This document shows positions 21,652 through 32,350 of a stretch of DNA of 64,000 bases, in pieces (within the stretch, counting starts at the first letter, position 1; each line of letters opens with the position of its first letter). The notes under the pieces were generated by a model, which was given only the letters and a program-made list of their open reading frames with translations, was not told the origin of the DNA and searched no databases. Location of the stretch: assembly GCA_021234155.1 (NCBI GenBank), contig JAJEKV010000049.1, positions 8,962,036 through 9,026,035 on the forward strand, written 5' to 3'. The position numbers and the translations under genes were made by a program. This DNA is from Isoetes taiwanensis. Taxonomy: Eukaryota; Streptophyta; Lycopodiopsida; Isoetales; Isoetaceae.

Positions 21652-22795
21652 CTTTTGTATAGAAATGTCTTCCCCATTTCATTCAAAGTTGCACTAATCT
21701 CAGCCAAATCTGCAGGTGAAGTATTGGCATCCACCAAGAGACGACATCTCCTATACGCATAGTGATTGTAGAACACGCTTTGGCCTGTTTGTTCTGCCTG
21801 CCTGATGAGGGCCTTCTGTGCCTCAATAAAATGCTGCCCGTCGATGATGACGAATTTAATGTTATCATTTAACATTAACTCCTCGAAGTTCGTCCACACA
21901 GCAGGCTTGTTCAAGATCATATCCCAAGGTAACACATCCGCTGGCATAGGCATTTAACCTGGATTACTAATCATGCTCTGAACAATATCCATGGCATGTG
22001 CTGGATCATATCTTCTGCTAACATAAATGGAGCTTGGTGAACGGATGAGGGACTTCACATGGATCTGAAAAGTTTCCTTAAGACCCAATGGATCATGGTC
22101 AGAGTACTTATTCAGCTTGTTCATGGCCTCTAGCTGCGCCACCCTGTCCTGTTCATTCTCAAAAACAGAAGCCTCCATGCCTTCGACAACTGCAGGAAGA
22201 ACATCCTTCCCTAGATTTAGGACCCTCCTCGAAGCTTTCAAGTCAGCTAATTTCCTAGCTTGCTACAAATAGTGACTTGGTGTCGGTTTATTAAACATTC
22301 CTCTACGCACAGCTGCAACCCCTTGGCAAATAGATATTGGCGTAACTGCTACATTGGTGGGCCAGCCATACTTAAAACATGTCTCACCGTTCACATCTGT
22401 CCTCATGAACGTATCCTTGTATGCAGTAGCTCTACAGTGAGTAAGTCTAAGCAGATCTTTCTTCTGCTTATGTGTAATCTCCAAGAGCAATTTGCAGTTG
22501 GTGTCGTCCTCTTCCTCACAAGAGATTAGGATCCCTTGTTTGGTCATCTTGTATGCTTCCGTTTTCCTCGAGAAGAGAGTTAAGTCGAGCTTGCCATTTG
22601 TCTTGGCAAGGTCAACGTACCACTCGGCACCCTCGTCCATTTCCTCTTCAGGGCACGCAGGGTCAGTGGTTGCTATAAGAATCGGCCCTTCATCATCTAA
22701 TGTGATATCATATGGTACTGCATCTGGGTCGTCTACCCTTGATTTCTTACCAGGAATAGACCCCAAATTATTAGGGGTTTTCTTCCTCTTGGGCA

Positions 22796-23286
22796 CTGCA
22801 AAAGAAGATGAACATTTTTTTATAGTATTTTCCAGAACAAGAGATCACGCTTGGCGTGAATTTAAGCCTAAATTAGTATAATTCACGCTTGGCTTGTTCG
22901 TACTGTGTACCATGCTATGCGTGAATTTGAAGCTAAATTAGTATGCATCCAGATTTTAAGCTATGTACCCTTTATGAATCCATATTTCACACTATTTAAC
23001 CTCATTGAACACTGCTATCTCTAACTGTCAAACCTCCAGCTCTAAATAGGTGTGTACCCCTCTGTTAAAAAATACTAAGAACTATATTCTTTAAACACAG
23101 AGCAAAATTATGTTCTTAAAAAACAGACAATCAGAGCATTAACTGAAGGTAATAATTTAAATTCATGCAAAGCATAATAACTCAAATTCAAGCAAAGCAT
23201 ATTAACTGAAGGCAAGGAAATAACTCAAATTCATGCAATGCATAATACTCTCCACACACTGTGTATTCAGAAGGCAAATTAAATAC
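22796..23286 (-). repeat. First visible intron, with the same CACGCTTGGCGTG words
   Basis: Words CACGCTTGGCGTGAATT (about 22846), TTCACGCTTGGCTTG and GCTATGCGTGAATT lie in the 491-bp intron near its 3' end. The donor CAAG/GTATTT and acceptor TTTTGCAG/TGCCC give a phase-1 join that restores frame. Confidence 0.75.
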
Positions 23287-23447
23287 CTTGAATAGGGGTC
23301 TGATCAACGTCCTCTGAAACTTGAGAAGAGCCAGGTTTTGAGTTTCCTCTGCCACCGCTTCCTCGGCCCCGTCCGCCTCGACCACCTCTGGTTTTAGAAC
23401 GCAAGGTCGCTCGGATAAGCGCTCGAGCTGCTCGAAGAAATAGCTTT

Positions 23448-23873
23448 TTCTACCTGTACGAGAAATAGCTTTTTCTAACTGCACGAGAGAAATTTGAATT
23501 TCAAGAAAACACAATATGCAGTTTCGAAATATTCTTGACACATAAAAATAATACTGACGAAGATTCACTATAAAAAAAAAAAAGAACCCGTCCGCCGACT
23601 TCTTTCATTGAGTTTTTAAAAACCAATCTACCGTGTTCTTTCATTGATTACATTTATCCCGCTTAAATATAGTTAGCCTAAGCTTTCTTCTAACTCGAAT
23701 TTTTCCCGACCGCCTGGGTTTCCATAGCGCCTGTGATTTCGAGAACTCGAATCAGCTTCTCAAGAATGGCTACAGAATTCTGGTACTCATCTCATTCCTA
23801 TAGCTTGAACATTAATTTCCAATAGTAGGTGTCTAAATAGGCAATTGTCTGCAGTGTCGAAGATGAATGTTTC
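23448..23873. other. Undefined 5' region of the ParB/methyltransferase pseudogene
   Basis: A 27-bp tandem duplication of AGAAAAAGCTATTTCTCG(T) occurs just upstream of the first visible exon (23440-23495). An in-frame stop follows it, so neither the start codon nor the first exon can be placed. The rest is A/T-rich with no further gene. Confidence 0.5.
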
Positions 23874-24100
23874 ATGTTAACTACAAATCAGAAAAGGAAA
23901 GTAGGATTATGCAAGATCGACTCCATCGATCCGACTACAAACTGTCATGGAATTCTGCTCGGGGATAAGTATGTCCAGGTTACAGTGATTAACTGCTGCG
24001 CTATGGATGAAGCTTTACCTCGCAGACACCCCTGTGGGGAGGAGAAAGTGTTAAAACATTTGTTGCATGGCCAAGAAACCGCTTAAAAAAGGTATGTAAC
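23874..24100 (+). pseudogene. Fragment resembling the C-terminal domain of plant transposon TNP-type proteins
   Basis: The frame KRKVGLCKIDSIDPTTNCHG..LGDKYVQVTVINCCAMDEALPR fits a module seen in plant En/Spm-related TNP proteins ('V..STDP...GG.PLG..Y.EV.V.....DE.LPRP'). A shift near 24045 moves to FVAWPRNRLKK, the usual ending. The match is from memory of the family pattern. It is a short relic with no transposon ends visible. Confidence 0.4.
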
Positions 24101-24479
24101 ATGTATTACGTTGTAGAAATATAGAAGTAGACAAAATTTGTTGTATTGATTGGCAAAAGTTTACAATTATATATAATCTGGATAAACCAGACATACAAAA
24201 TCCCAGGCTGTTTCAAACACAGTCTACTGTTTCAAGCCCAGTCTACTGAGTAGCTTGGCTATCGATACTCCCATTTCCATTCCAGGGCATAGTGAATTCT
24301 TCTGGTAAAACCCCAGCAAAAATAGAACCTTTGTTCTCTGAAGATGAATTTTTAATCATTCTGAATTTAGTGTCAAAATAGTTTGCATAGTGTCAAAGAA
24401 TAATATATAGTGCCCCAGTGCATTGTATTTGCTAGAAATCACAAATTTTGTGCAGTACATATTTGCTAGGCCTGAAAGC

Positions 24480-24562
24480 ATATTTGCATTCAAGTTTATT
24501 AGGGATTTGTTTTTGAAAACAGATTTGCGTTCAAGTTTATTAGGGATTTGTTTTGTTATGCA
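24480..24562. repeat. Two direct copies of a ~40-bp word
   Basis: TTCAAGTTTATTAGGGATTT occurs twice (about 24490 and 24530), each followed by GTTTTT/GTTTTG. Minor local duplication. Confidence 0.7.
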
Positions 24563-25516
24563 AGGTCTACATACGAGCATACATTTCTTGGCTACTAGGC
24601 CATTGTTATGGTCCCCTTCTAAAAGTTTATTATGCTCTTTACGAAACTTGCCTTCCCTAATGCTCTTCACGAAGCTTGCCTTCCCGTATTCTTCTTTATA
24701 GAGAGTAACTATTTTGAATAATGTTTTATTCATGGTAGAAAATCTGAGAACGGCTACGAAATTATATATCAACAGATGAATGTAAAGCAAAAAGGATTCC
24801 ATTGCTCCTATTTAGTAAAAAACAATACATTAACAAAGTGCAGATGCATTGATAACTGAAGAGTGAGGTTGATGAATTGCGACTATAATATGAAATGCTC
24901 TTAGATTATTTCTGGTGGCGATAAATTTCTTGTAGTTATAATTCTCTTTAAATCACAGGTCTAGTAAATTATCGAGGCTCGTGAGCTCCTGGCCGTCCAA
25001 TCTTGATCTTGAGGTGTTAAAACCAAGAACTCGTCACATCAGGAGAATAGAAGATTATTGGATAACTCACGCAATTAGTATCACTTAATGGGTATCATTT
25101 AATGGGTTTTTTGGAATCATTGGATCCCGGCACATTTACAAGAATATGCTAAATCAAGGGTCAAATGATACTCGTCAGACCCCTGCACAAAAGCATGCTC
25201 CTCATACAATGTATTCTCCATATGAAGCAACATGGAATTAAAAGGAATACATGGGTTAAAACCATTGATCTAATAACAATCTATAACAGACCCGAGAGAC
25301 ACAGATTGGCAATCAAGTCACCAGGCAAGCACAAAGAAGAGTGAAGGCATGCTCCGTGAAAGAATTGCCATATTATAAAGCAGTAAAATTATTATATGCA
25401 TTGACGCTGAATAATTGTTTCTTGGTTGCCGCTATATTTGTGTGCTTTCGTTTGTAAGATAGAACAAAGAATATAGAAGATCCATTGAAACTGTCAGGAT
25501 TTCAACTTCCACAAAT
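24563..25516. other. No gene seen
   Basis: Low-complexity A/T-rich sequence. Two copies of GTATCA(C/T)TTAATGGG occur at 25078 and 25091. Nothing else is supported. Confidence 0.5.
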
Positions 25517-25708
25517 CTACTGCTGTGGGTTTACATCATCTACACTGCTGCTTTTGGCAGGTCCGCCCTGAAGATCAACAAAACCCTCCTCCTGCTCAGG
25601 CGTTGACTGTAGAAGAAGCCAAATCGGACCATGGATCGTCGCCATGACCTGTGGTCTGTTATCGCATGCACCACAACACCGCACATGCAACACCTGCTGC
25701 ACCTTCAT
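25517..25708 (-). CDS. Possible terminal exon, unrecognised
   Basis: An open run of 63 codons follows a good splice acceptor (TTTGTTGTGAACAG/ATGAAGG). It contains VLHVRCCGACDNRPQVMATI and ends in a hydrophilic tail SSVDDVNPQQ. Its composition is more protein-like than the surroundings. No family was recognised and no partner exon was found, so it may be a fragment. Confidence 0.3.
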   Translation of the reverse strand: MKVQQVLHVRCCGACDNRPQVMATIHGPIWLLLQSTPEQEEGFVDLQGGPAKSSSVDDVNPQQ

Positions 25709-25849
25709 CTGTTCACAACAAATAGAAGAAGAGATTCCCGTTCAAGACCATAGCACGCAAACAGAAAGCAAAAAAACAAAAAACAAAAAAGTTCCATGTT
25801 TCTCAGCAAACCATTACCAAAATCATACTAAGTAGTCAATTTCGGCACG

Positions 25850-27029
25850 TTATGTGATAACTCATGCGAGATTATCCTTGAATCCAATTCAATCCCTATA
25901 ATAAATCTGTCATTGATGGTCAGACCTGTTCTTGATCGTAGGGCTAAACTGGAGCTTAATTCCTCCGACTCGTGATGTAAGGGGGTTAGTATGCTTCTCT
26001 CTAGCAGTTATTTTTAGGGCAAGGTTATTTTTATATTTCATTCAGTAAAATTACATCAAAAAGATGAAGGTTGACTTCATTGTTCCATGGACAATAACAT
26101 ACTTGAGCTACCAGGCTCGTGGATTATTATACAAAACCCATTGGAGGGAAGCATTAACTCCCTCATAAAATTTTCTAATTAGCAGACATAACCAAGGTGG
26201 AATATTGATAATTCTTCTTCCATTCTAGCTTGTTCCCTGATCTCGTCATGAAATAAAGGTATGCCGCTTCTTAATGTTCTTAATTTATCTGATGCATTGG
26301 CCAATACCGCCAATACCTAGATATCTTAAAAATTACCAATTTTTTCTATGCTCCGCATTACACAATTGACAGCTCTAACATGTCATAGATTCATAGTGGG
26401 TGTCTTCCTTGTACCTCGTGTATCTACATGCTACATCCATGGTGGTGAGAAATGGGGTAAAAGATCCACTGGACACTTTAGAGCTAGGAAAGAGGGTGAG
26501 AGCGAAAGGAGGGAGGCCAAAATTGAAAGGTATTGGAAATGGATACTAACAACTTATTTTACAAAATTAATTAACATAATGAACATTTGGAGAGTTTCTG
26601 CTCTTGTAGCTTCCCTAGCGGCAGTTTCTTCTTTCCATTAAGCGTTCCTTATAATCCATTTGCCTCCAAGATCTAAAACAATCCAAATCTTTAATGATTT
26701 TCTAGAATAACAACATATTCTTAAAAAGAATATAGTTTTAATAATAAGTCGTACAAGGTGGAAGTGCGATAGCAATGCCACTGGCAATTGTCAGTATATA
26801 GTGTGTTAAATCTAGGTATTAGAATCTAATTTGTCTTGGATGTACTGCTAGTGGTAAACAATAACATTGTGGAGCAACATCCAAGTTATATGCGTATATA
26901 TCAAACAAAAAATGTTGATCACTCCTTGATGCGCATTGAACAATGTATTCATTATTGAATGAAGATGAATAGAAAAAATTTCAAATTTTAGTTGGAAAAA
27001 CTTTCAAATCTATACTTGGATGTGGAGCG
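25850..27029. other. No gene seen
   Basis: The open frame at 26348-26641 has no recognisable domain. The sequence is A/T-rich with no clear repeat. Confidence 0.5.
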
Positions 27030-27600
27030 ACAAATAATCATTGTTAATGCCCCAAAGCACAGGACTATTCCTAAGGTACAGGAAAGAGCCGAAGGGCAAA
27101 GGGCAGGCATCCAGGCACGTCAGGGGCTAAGGTCACGCCAACCAAGAAGAAGCGACCACGCGACTCCATGACCTAAGGAATCCACGGCCTGCCAACTTTC
27201 AATGCCACTCATTATGGCAATAATAATTCCACAAGTTATGGCAGGAATCATGGTAGGTAACCGAAGATTCTCAAATGGCAGATCCTTCGCTATTTTAGGC
27301 TGAGGTTATTGTATTATATATACCAGAAGATTAGACATAGATATTTAGATAAGTTTAGGTGTTTTTTGTCCTTTCAACTTTCATGTATTCTTTTTGATCC
27401 TTCAAGAGATCCTTATTTTCTTATCAATTGTTGTCTTATTTTCTTCACTCAATTTTGTATTGCAAAGCCCACGTGACAAGTATTCTTCATTTATGGAGTG
27501 GTTTGTAGGACACACGGGTTCTCACAGAGGATTGTCCCCAAACTCTCCCGAATCCGGACCCTAAACACTGTCGCCAATTGCCGAGTCCTAGTCTTCCATA
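27030..27600. other. Promoter-like unit, possible LTR fragment
   Basis: A TGTTAATG start is followed by a GC-richer stretch, a TATA-like TATTATATATACC at 27311-27323, and a T-rich, pyrimidine-rich stretch ending near CTCACAGAGG. This is the layout of a plant LTR (U3-TATA-R-U5). No second LTR or target duplication was found, so it is only a possibility. Confidence 0.25.
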
Positions 27601-27739
27601 TACCATAATGTATTATAATATTGGCACCAAGCTAATAATATAGGTTGTAGTACCCATAAGTTGCTAGATGCTGAATTATGGGGATATAATTTCGAGACAA
27701 TGCATTGTTTCTTATGCTTAGAGCTTGGGTATATGGATA

Positions 27740-28320
27740 TCATGGAGCAGCAAATTTTGTTGATGATTCTAATAACTCCTTCAAACCTGCCAATTTTGTT
27801 GATGATTCTAATGACTCCTTCAAACCTGTCGAATCGAAGTGGAAGCAACTCCTTCAAACCTGCCGAATCGAAGTGGGAGAAAGCAACATCAGCATTAGAG
27901 CTCTAAGAAAATATCTTGGCCTTTTTCTTACCTTCTCTCCCCTTCTTATTTTCGCCATCTTGGCCTTTTTCTTACCTTCTCTCCCCTTGTTATTTTCGCC
28001 GATTTCATTTCATTCTGGGCATAGAAGCCAAGATGGGAGTTTTGCAACTTTCCTACCTTCTCTTCCCTTCTTATTTTCGCCGATGGGAGTTTTGCAACTT
28101 TCCTACCTTCTCTCCCCTTCTTATTTTTACCGATTTGCATTCCAGGCTTTGTTCTAAGTCTTCAAATTACATTCTCCTTTTTTTACAGCTATGCCGATTT
28201 GAGTCCCAGGCCTCGTTCTAAGTCTTCAAATTACATTCTCCTTTGTTCCAGATACGTCGATTTGAGTCCCAGACCTTGTTCTAAGTCTTCAAATTACATT
28301 CTCTCTCAAGGCTCAAGGCC
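27740..28320. repeat. Cluster of three adjacent minisatellites
   Basis: First, AATTTTGTTGATGATTCTAA with CTCCTTCAAACCTG (two full copies plus a partial, 27754-27860). Second, CTTACCTTCTCTCCCCTT with TTATTTTCGCC (about six uneven copies, 27925-28130). Third, CTAAGTCTTCAAATTACATT with GATTTGAGTCCCAG (three copies, 28154-28305). Different repeats side by side suggest a slippage-prone tract. Confidence 0.85.
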
Positions 28321-28504
28321 AAAGGCTCGAATAGCCCATCTTCCAACTCCTTTCCATTCCAAGAGAATTCTGACAATAACCGGAATTGAAACCCCCACCC
28401 ATAGGGTTGAACACCCTTCTCTCCCCCTCCCCCCAAATACCAACCACTAAGGGTGGGCATTCTTTATGCTTTCCTTTTAATCTTTGAATCCCTAAATACT
28501 CCTT

Positions 28505-29490
28505 GTGGGCTTTTTATTCACTTATGGACCTTGCGGACTCCAATCAACAATGGCCACTTATGTACCCCCCCTACCCAAACCCCCACCAGGATGGAGACAC
28601 CCCTCAAGCCACAGCCCACACCCAGGCCCAGGCCCAGCCCCCCACTACTGCCATGCATGGCCCCAAGTTATCGATCTCAGACAGGACAAGCCCGCCCAGG
28701 AGGATCAAGCGGATGGTCCCCCACGTAAACCGTTCCGACCAGACGGCAAGAACAAGGGAGAGGCCACTTCCATGAGGAGAGAGGCACGGGCAAAGGCCCA
28801 ATCAGCAAGATTGACCCAAGAGGAGATTGATTGTTGTTCAGGCCCGATGGCAGACCAGGCACAGACGACGACTTTGAAAAAACTGGAGGCACGAATCGCA
28901 TGCAACAAGACTCGAATTACAGATCTGGTAGAAGAGATTCAGTCCTCGACGCCCCATGTTCTCAGAAGACAACTGGCAGCAGAGAGACAATGGATTGCAG
29001 AGATGAAAACCCGAACATAACAACTGGAAGACACCATCCGTTTGGCACACATCGAAAGACAACAACAGAAGCAAGATCTTGTTGGCCTGCGGGCTCGTGT
29101 GGAATCCCTCTCCACCATCATAGAGACCATGGCACAAGATAGGCAGCGTGCTGATCAGGAGACAAGGGCAACCATCTCCCCCCTCCAATCAGAAGTCGTG
29201 GAGGCTGCCACCACCATGCGAAGCGTGCAGATTGACGTTGAAGTGAGTCAGTCGGGGTTGAAAGCGCTTCAGAGGAAGGCCGACGCACGAGATCAGGAGT
29301 TGCAGGAGCTTCAGGCAACCGTCGTCTAGCAAGGCAAGGGCCTTCATGCGGAAGCCCATGAACCATTGCGGCGATGCACACATGAATTGGAAAGGCAACA
29401 GCAATTCCAGCAGGCGCTAAGCTCCCAGCTACAGAGAGCAGAGGCCACAGCACGGGATATGACAGATCCACATACCCAATAGCCTGCAAG
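28505..29490 (+). pseudogene. Proline-rich and coiled-coil gag/ORF1-like ORF with stops
   Basis: One reading frame persists from about 28540 to 29480. It passes in-frame stops TAA near 29018, TAG near 29327 and TAG near 29480. It starts with a proline-rich stretch, then a basic segment (RREARAKAQSARLTQEEID), then long heptad-like helices (LEARIACNKTRITDLVEEIQ; LVGLRARVESLSTIIETMAQ; ELERQQQFQQALSSQLQRAE). This is the look of a retrotransposon gag or LINE ORF1 coiled coil. It directly abuts segment B at ~29550. The element family is not certain. Confidence 0.5.
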
Positions 29491-29552
29491 ATTCCAACCA
29501 GGGCGGCCCACCGCTGCATCACCAAGCTGCCCCGTGCCACCATCCCACATCT

Positions 29553-31115
29553 GGCTAGGGTCTCAAGTATACTTTGAGAGTCAACCTTCTATTCAATACT
29601 ATCTTCCACTGAATCTAAACTTTCTTCCAGAGCATTGGCCTCATGGAATAACATCAATACCAATTGCTTTTCTAACTACATCCTTCTCTCCACCATGAAG
29701 GTTGGCAGAAGTTCATCCAATAAGAACAAATCGTCATAGAAGGTACGTGTATGTAACCTCCATCTGCATAAATAAGAAGGAGATTCATCAAGAAGAAATA
29801 GGTCAAATTGCATTACTATAAATATGTAATAAGTATCTGCTATAGCATAGTCGGGGAAGAGTGATTCATAAGGACACCCCAAGAAGATTTTGCATACACC
29901 TAATCAAAATGCAAAGGCACGACAAAGGAATAAAAAAAAAGGAGCTAGTGAAGAAAATGCGCAATATTTCTCCTTTTCAATGTATAATTTGACTTAGTGC
30001 CAAAGACCTTGTGAAAAAGCCTGAGACCTTGTGAAAAAGCCTGGGATTATTTTAATTATCCTCTTTAGTTTCTCACATTGTATTCCCTGTTCTTCCAAAA
30101 ATTCATTTATGCACTTAAAATCACTTTACTTTCAGAAGGAAAGAAAACTCTATATAGTTCAGATTCTTCCAAACAATACCTGGAAACAAATTCAGATAGG
30201 AAATGAAAGCTGAGAAACGTAGAATCTTTGTGCAGGATAGAGTGTGGACAACAGATCAAAAGGCGACAGGAAGTTTCTTTCCAAATCATCCATATCAACC
30301 TCAAGCTCTTTCAGTTTTTCTTTCAAATCCTATCATAGAATAGAAGAGCATTTTTGGATAACTGTTTCTAGCTCAATCCGAGTTAGCCCAAGTTCAAGAA
30401 GCCTCGAAGCCCTCTGCTTCATCATATATATACTGCAATCCACTGCCAACACCCCCACGTAAAAGAAAAGCGCCTTACTGTATGTCAGCGTTGCAGCATG
30501 CAGAAGATAGCATGGAGCTTATGTGTTCTCCATAAATTCGAATGTGCTGCAGCATACCAAAGATCATGTAGACCTTATACAAATCCTTCCCATTAAGTGC
30601 AGATTTGGAATTCTGGCTCAAGAACTTGGCATTTCTCTTGAAGGAAACTGAAGGCAGAATCGAAACATAGCTAGATAGCTTTCTTAATCTGCTTGTGGTT
30701 TGTGCCTGAGCAATTGCACATAGACCACGGTTGTTGCTGGGGCTTAGGCGTAGGCTCCATAGCTCACAAAGCTCCTTAAATCGCAAGCTCTGATAGCCAT
30801 AGCCGAGTGCCATAACCCCTTGCTAGAAGCATGCTGCTCTTAAAAAACCTTAAAGCCCTTTTGCCCTTTTTTTACTGATCCTTGCCATCCGTTCAAAGAG
30901 TCAACCTGGGGCGCCCGATCTAGGGCTCCATTGAAGACACACATCAAAACATTATAATATAGGATTGTTTTCGTGATAAATCAAAACATTATAATATAGG
31001 ATTGTTTTCGTGATAAATATCACATGATAACATTTGCAAATGCTCTTTATAAATTTTGATTAGTAATAAAGGTTTTAATCAAAAAATAGTTTTTCTTGGG
31101 CTAGGTTTTCAAAGC
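29553..31115 (-). pseudogene. Gene X, copy B (inverted), decayed
   Basis: Reverse complement of 6715-7904, with an extra ~340 bp at 29721-30065 that copy A lacks. The open block 30475-30813 (112 codons; ALGYGYQSLRFKELCELWSL, then ...DLYKVYMIFGMLQHI) is the best-preserved part of X in the window. A 36-bp tandem duplication around CAAAACATTATAATATAGGA lies at 30944-31015. Function unrecognised. Confidence 0.6.
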
Positions 31116-31189
31116 CAACGGAGAAAGTTCTTTTGATTTAAATGAAATTTAATGGCTAAGATCAGCTTGGGCAAGATTTATCGGAGGGC

Positions 31190-32350
31190 CAAAAAGGGAT
31201 AACACTAGACTAATGCCACAACCCACAAAAATACCATTGTTGGAAGATGCTTTCAAAACATTCAAACCAATTAGCCAAATTGTTGTTTAATGTTCTTCTT
31301 CTCACCGATTCCTAGAAATGACTCCGAGCTGAAAGTAAGTCGTTGGCCAACACCTAAAGTGGTTAAATTTGCATGGTGCCACCTCAAGTTTTGGATAGTG
31401 CCATTTTGCTCTGTGGTAAATCCTTTGAGTAACACGGCAAATTTATTAAGAAAAACATAAAAAACAATATCATACTTCATTCGCATCAACATCACTTTAA
31501 ATATCATAGAAAACAATATCATACTTGCATCTCCACTTCAAACAAATGTCCAGATCGATTACACCTGAAACCATGTTTAAAAATTACAAATGCCGTGCCC
31601 AGTCCTATTGCCAATGACTTTTGGCTAGGTTCCCATGTTGTGCCGCCTGACTTCAAAAAATTAAAGACGAAGTCAATGGTGGGACGTACCATGCAATTTC
31701 ACCTGGCAGATTTACTGTAAAATTCACTTTGAATTGTCAGAAATAATGGTGAAGGATTCCTGAAAGCTGTGGTCGAAATTTTGATATGTGGCACATATTT
31801 CGAATTCCGATTATTGCCACGGGAACATAATGTGGACTTAACCCTTCCACATAAAATTTTCAAAGGAATCTTTTAGGCCCAATGAGGTCGACATTTGAAT
31901 GTTAAAATTGTCCTTGTTGCATGACATACATCTTTCTCCTTGGGTTATTTAATGCCACAAGGTGATTAAAGCTTATTGCGCACTTTCACCTATAGTCTAA
32001 TTTAGAACCTCAAATGCGCTTCCGTCTAGTTCTTATTCTCTTTTGTGGAACAAGTCCTACTAGTTTTCTCATCATGAAACCCACAAGACCATATCACAAG
32101 ACCCACGTTCATAATTTCATAAACCTGATCACAGTCATATTAAAGGACGTGTAGCAACATTTATAATTCCATAGACCCAGTCCAGAATCAACCAAAGAAG
32201 AGGTTACATGTTGTAGCTTAATTAACTTGCATTATGGCTCCCTTTGCGTTTTAAAGGACACGTACCACAGTTATAATTCAATAGACCTAATCAAAATCAT
32301 TTAAAGAACGAGTACATGTTGTAGCTTAATTGAATTGCATTTTGGCTCTT
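31190..32350 (-). pseudogene. Kinase promoter plus first ~45 coding bases, copy B
   Basis: The minus strand matches 9400-9627 and 11602-12345. It crosses the kinase start codon as M-V-F-L-W-V-V-A-L-V against M-L-R-L-W-A-L-A-L-I in the intact gene, then meets a stop. Homology ends there and the sequence passes into gene X. It holds the empty insertion site of the MULE (single ATAGGTGAA, about 31967-31975 on the complement). Confidence 0.75.

Larger units (their letters stand above)
18414..23447 (-). pseudogene. ParB-like / DNA-methyltransferase-fold / FCP1-like fusion, decayed
   Basis: Exons on the minus strand are ~23447-23287, 22795-21652, 21201-19250 and 19038-18414. All junctions are GT-AG and keep frame (phases 1, 2, 2). 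The product would have an RGG-rich tail (GGRGGRGRGSGGRG), a basic NLS-like segment (PKRKK...GKKSR), a ParB-like domain (SSIYVSRRYDP...VIIDGQHFIEAQKAL) and a Rossmann half with a motif IV-like VLDSRGGRG. A motif I-like SFHVGGYIAREALMGVRR follows, then an acidic linker and an FCP1-like HAD domain. Five in-frame stops (22263 TAG, 21954 TAA, 20784 TGA, 20118 TGA, 19609 TAG) and one frame change near 19840 break it. ParB plus amino-methyltransferase fusions are known from phages and bacteria; the phosphatase addition is not one I know. The 5' end is undefined. Confidence 0.75.

Noticed and set aside
19609-22265. Five stops as proof of C-to-T deamination or stop-codon editing
   Set aside because: Any TAA, TAG or TGA can come from CAA, CAG or CGA, so the pattern alone is not diagnostic. 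An intact paralogue is required.
27030-27600. Solo LTR
   Set aside because: TATA-like word and U5-like tract are present, but no target duplication or partner LTR was found. Kept only as a low-confidence note.
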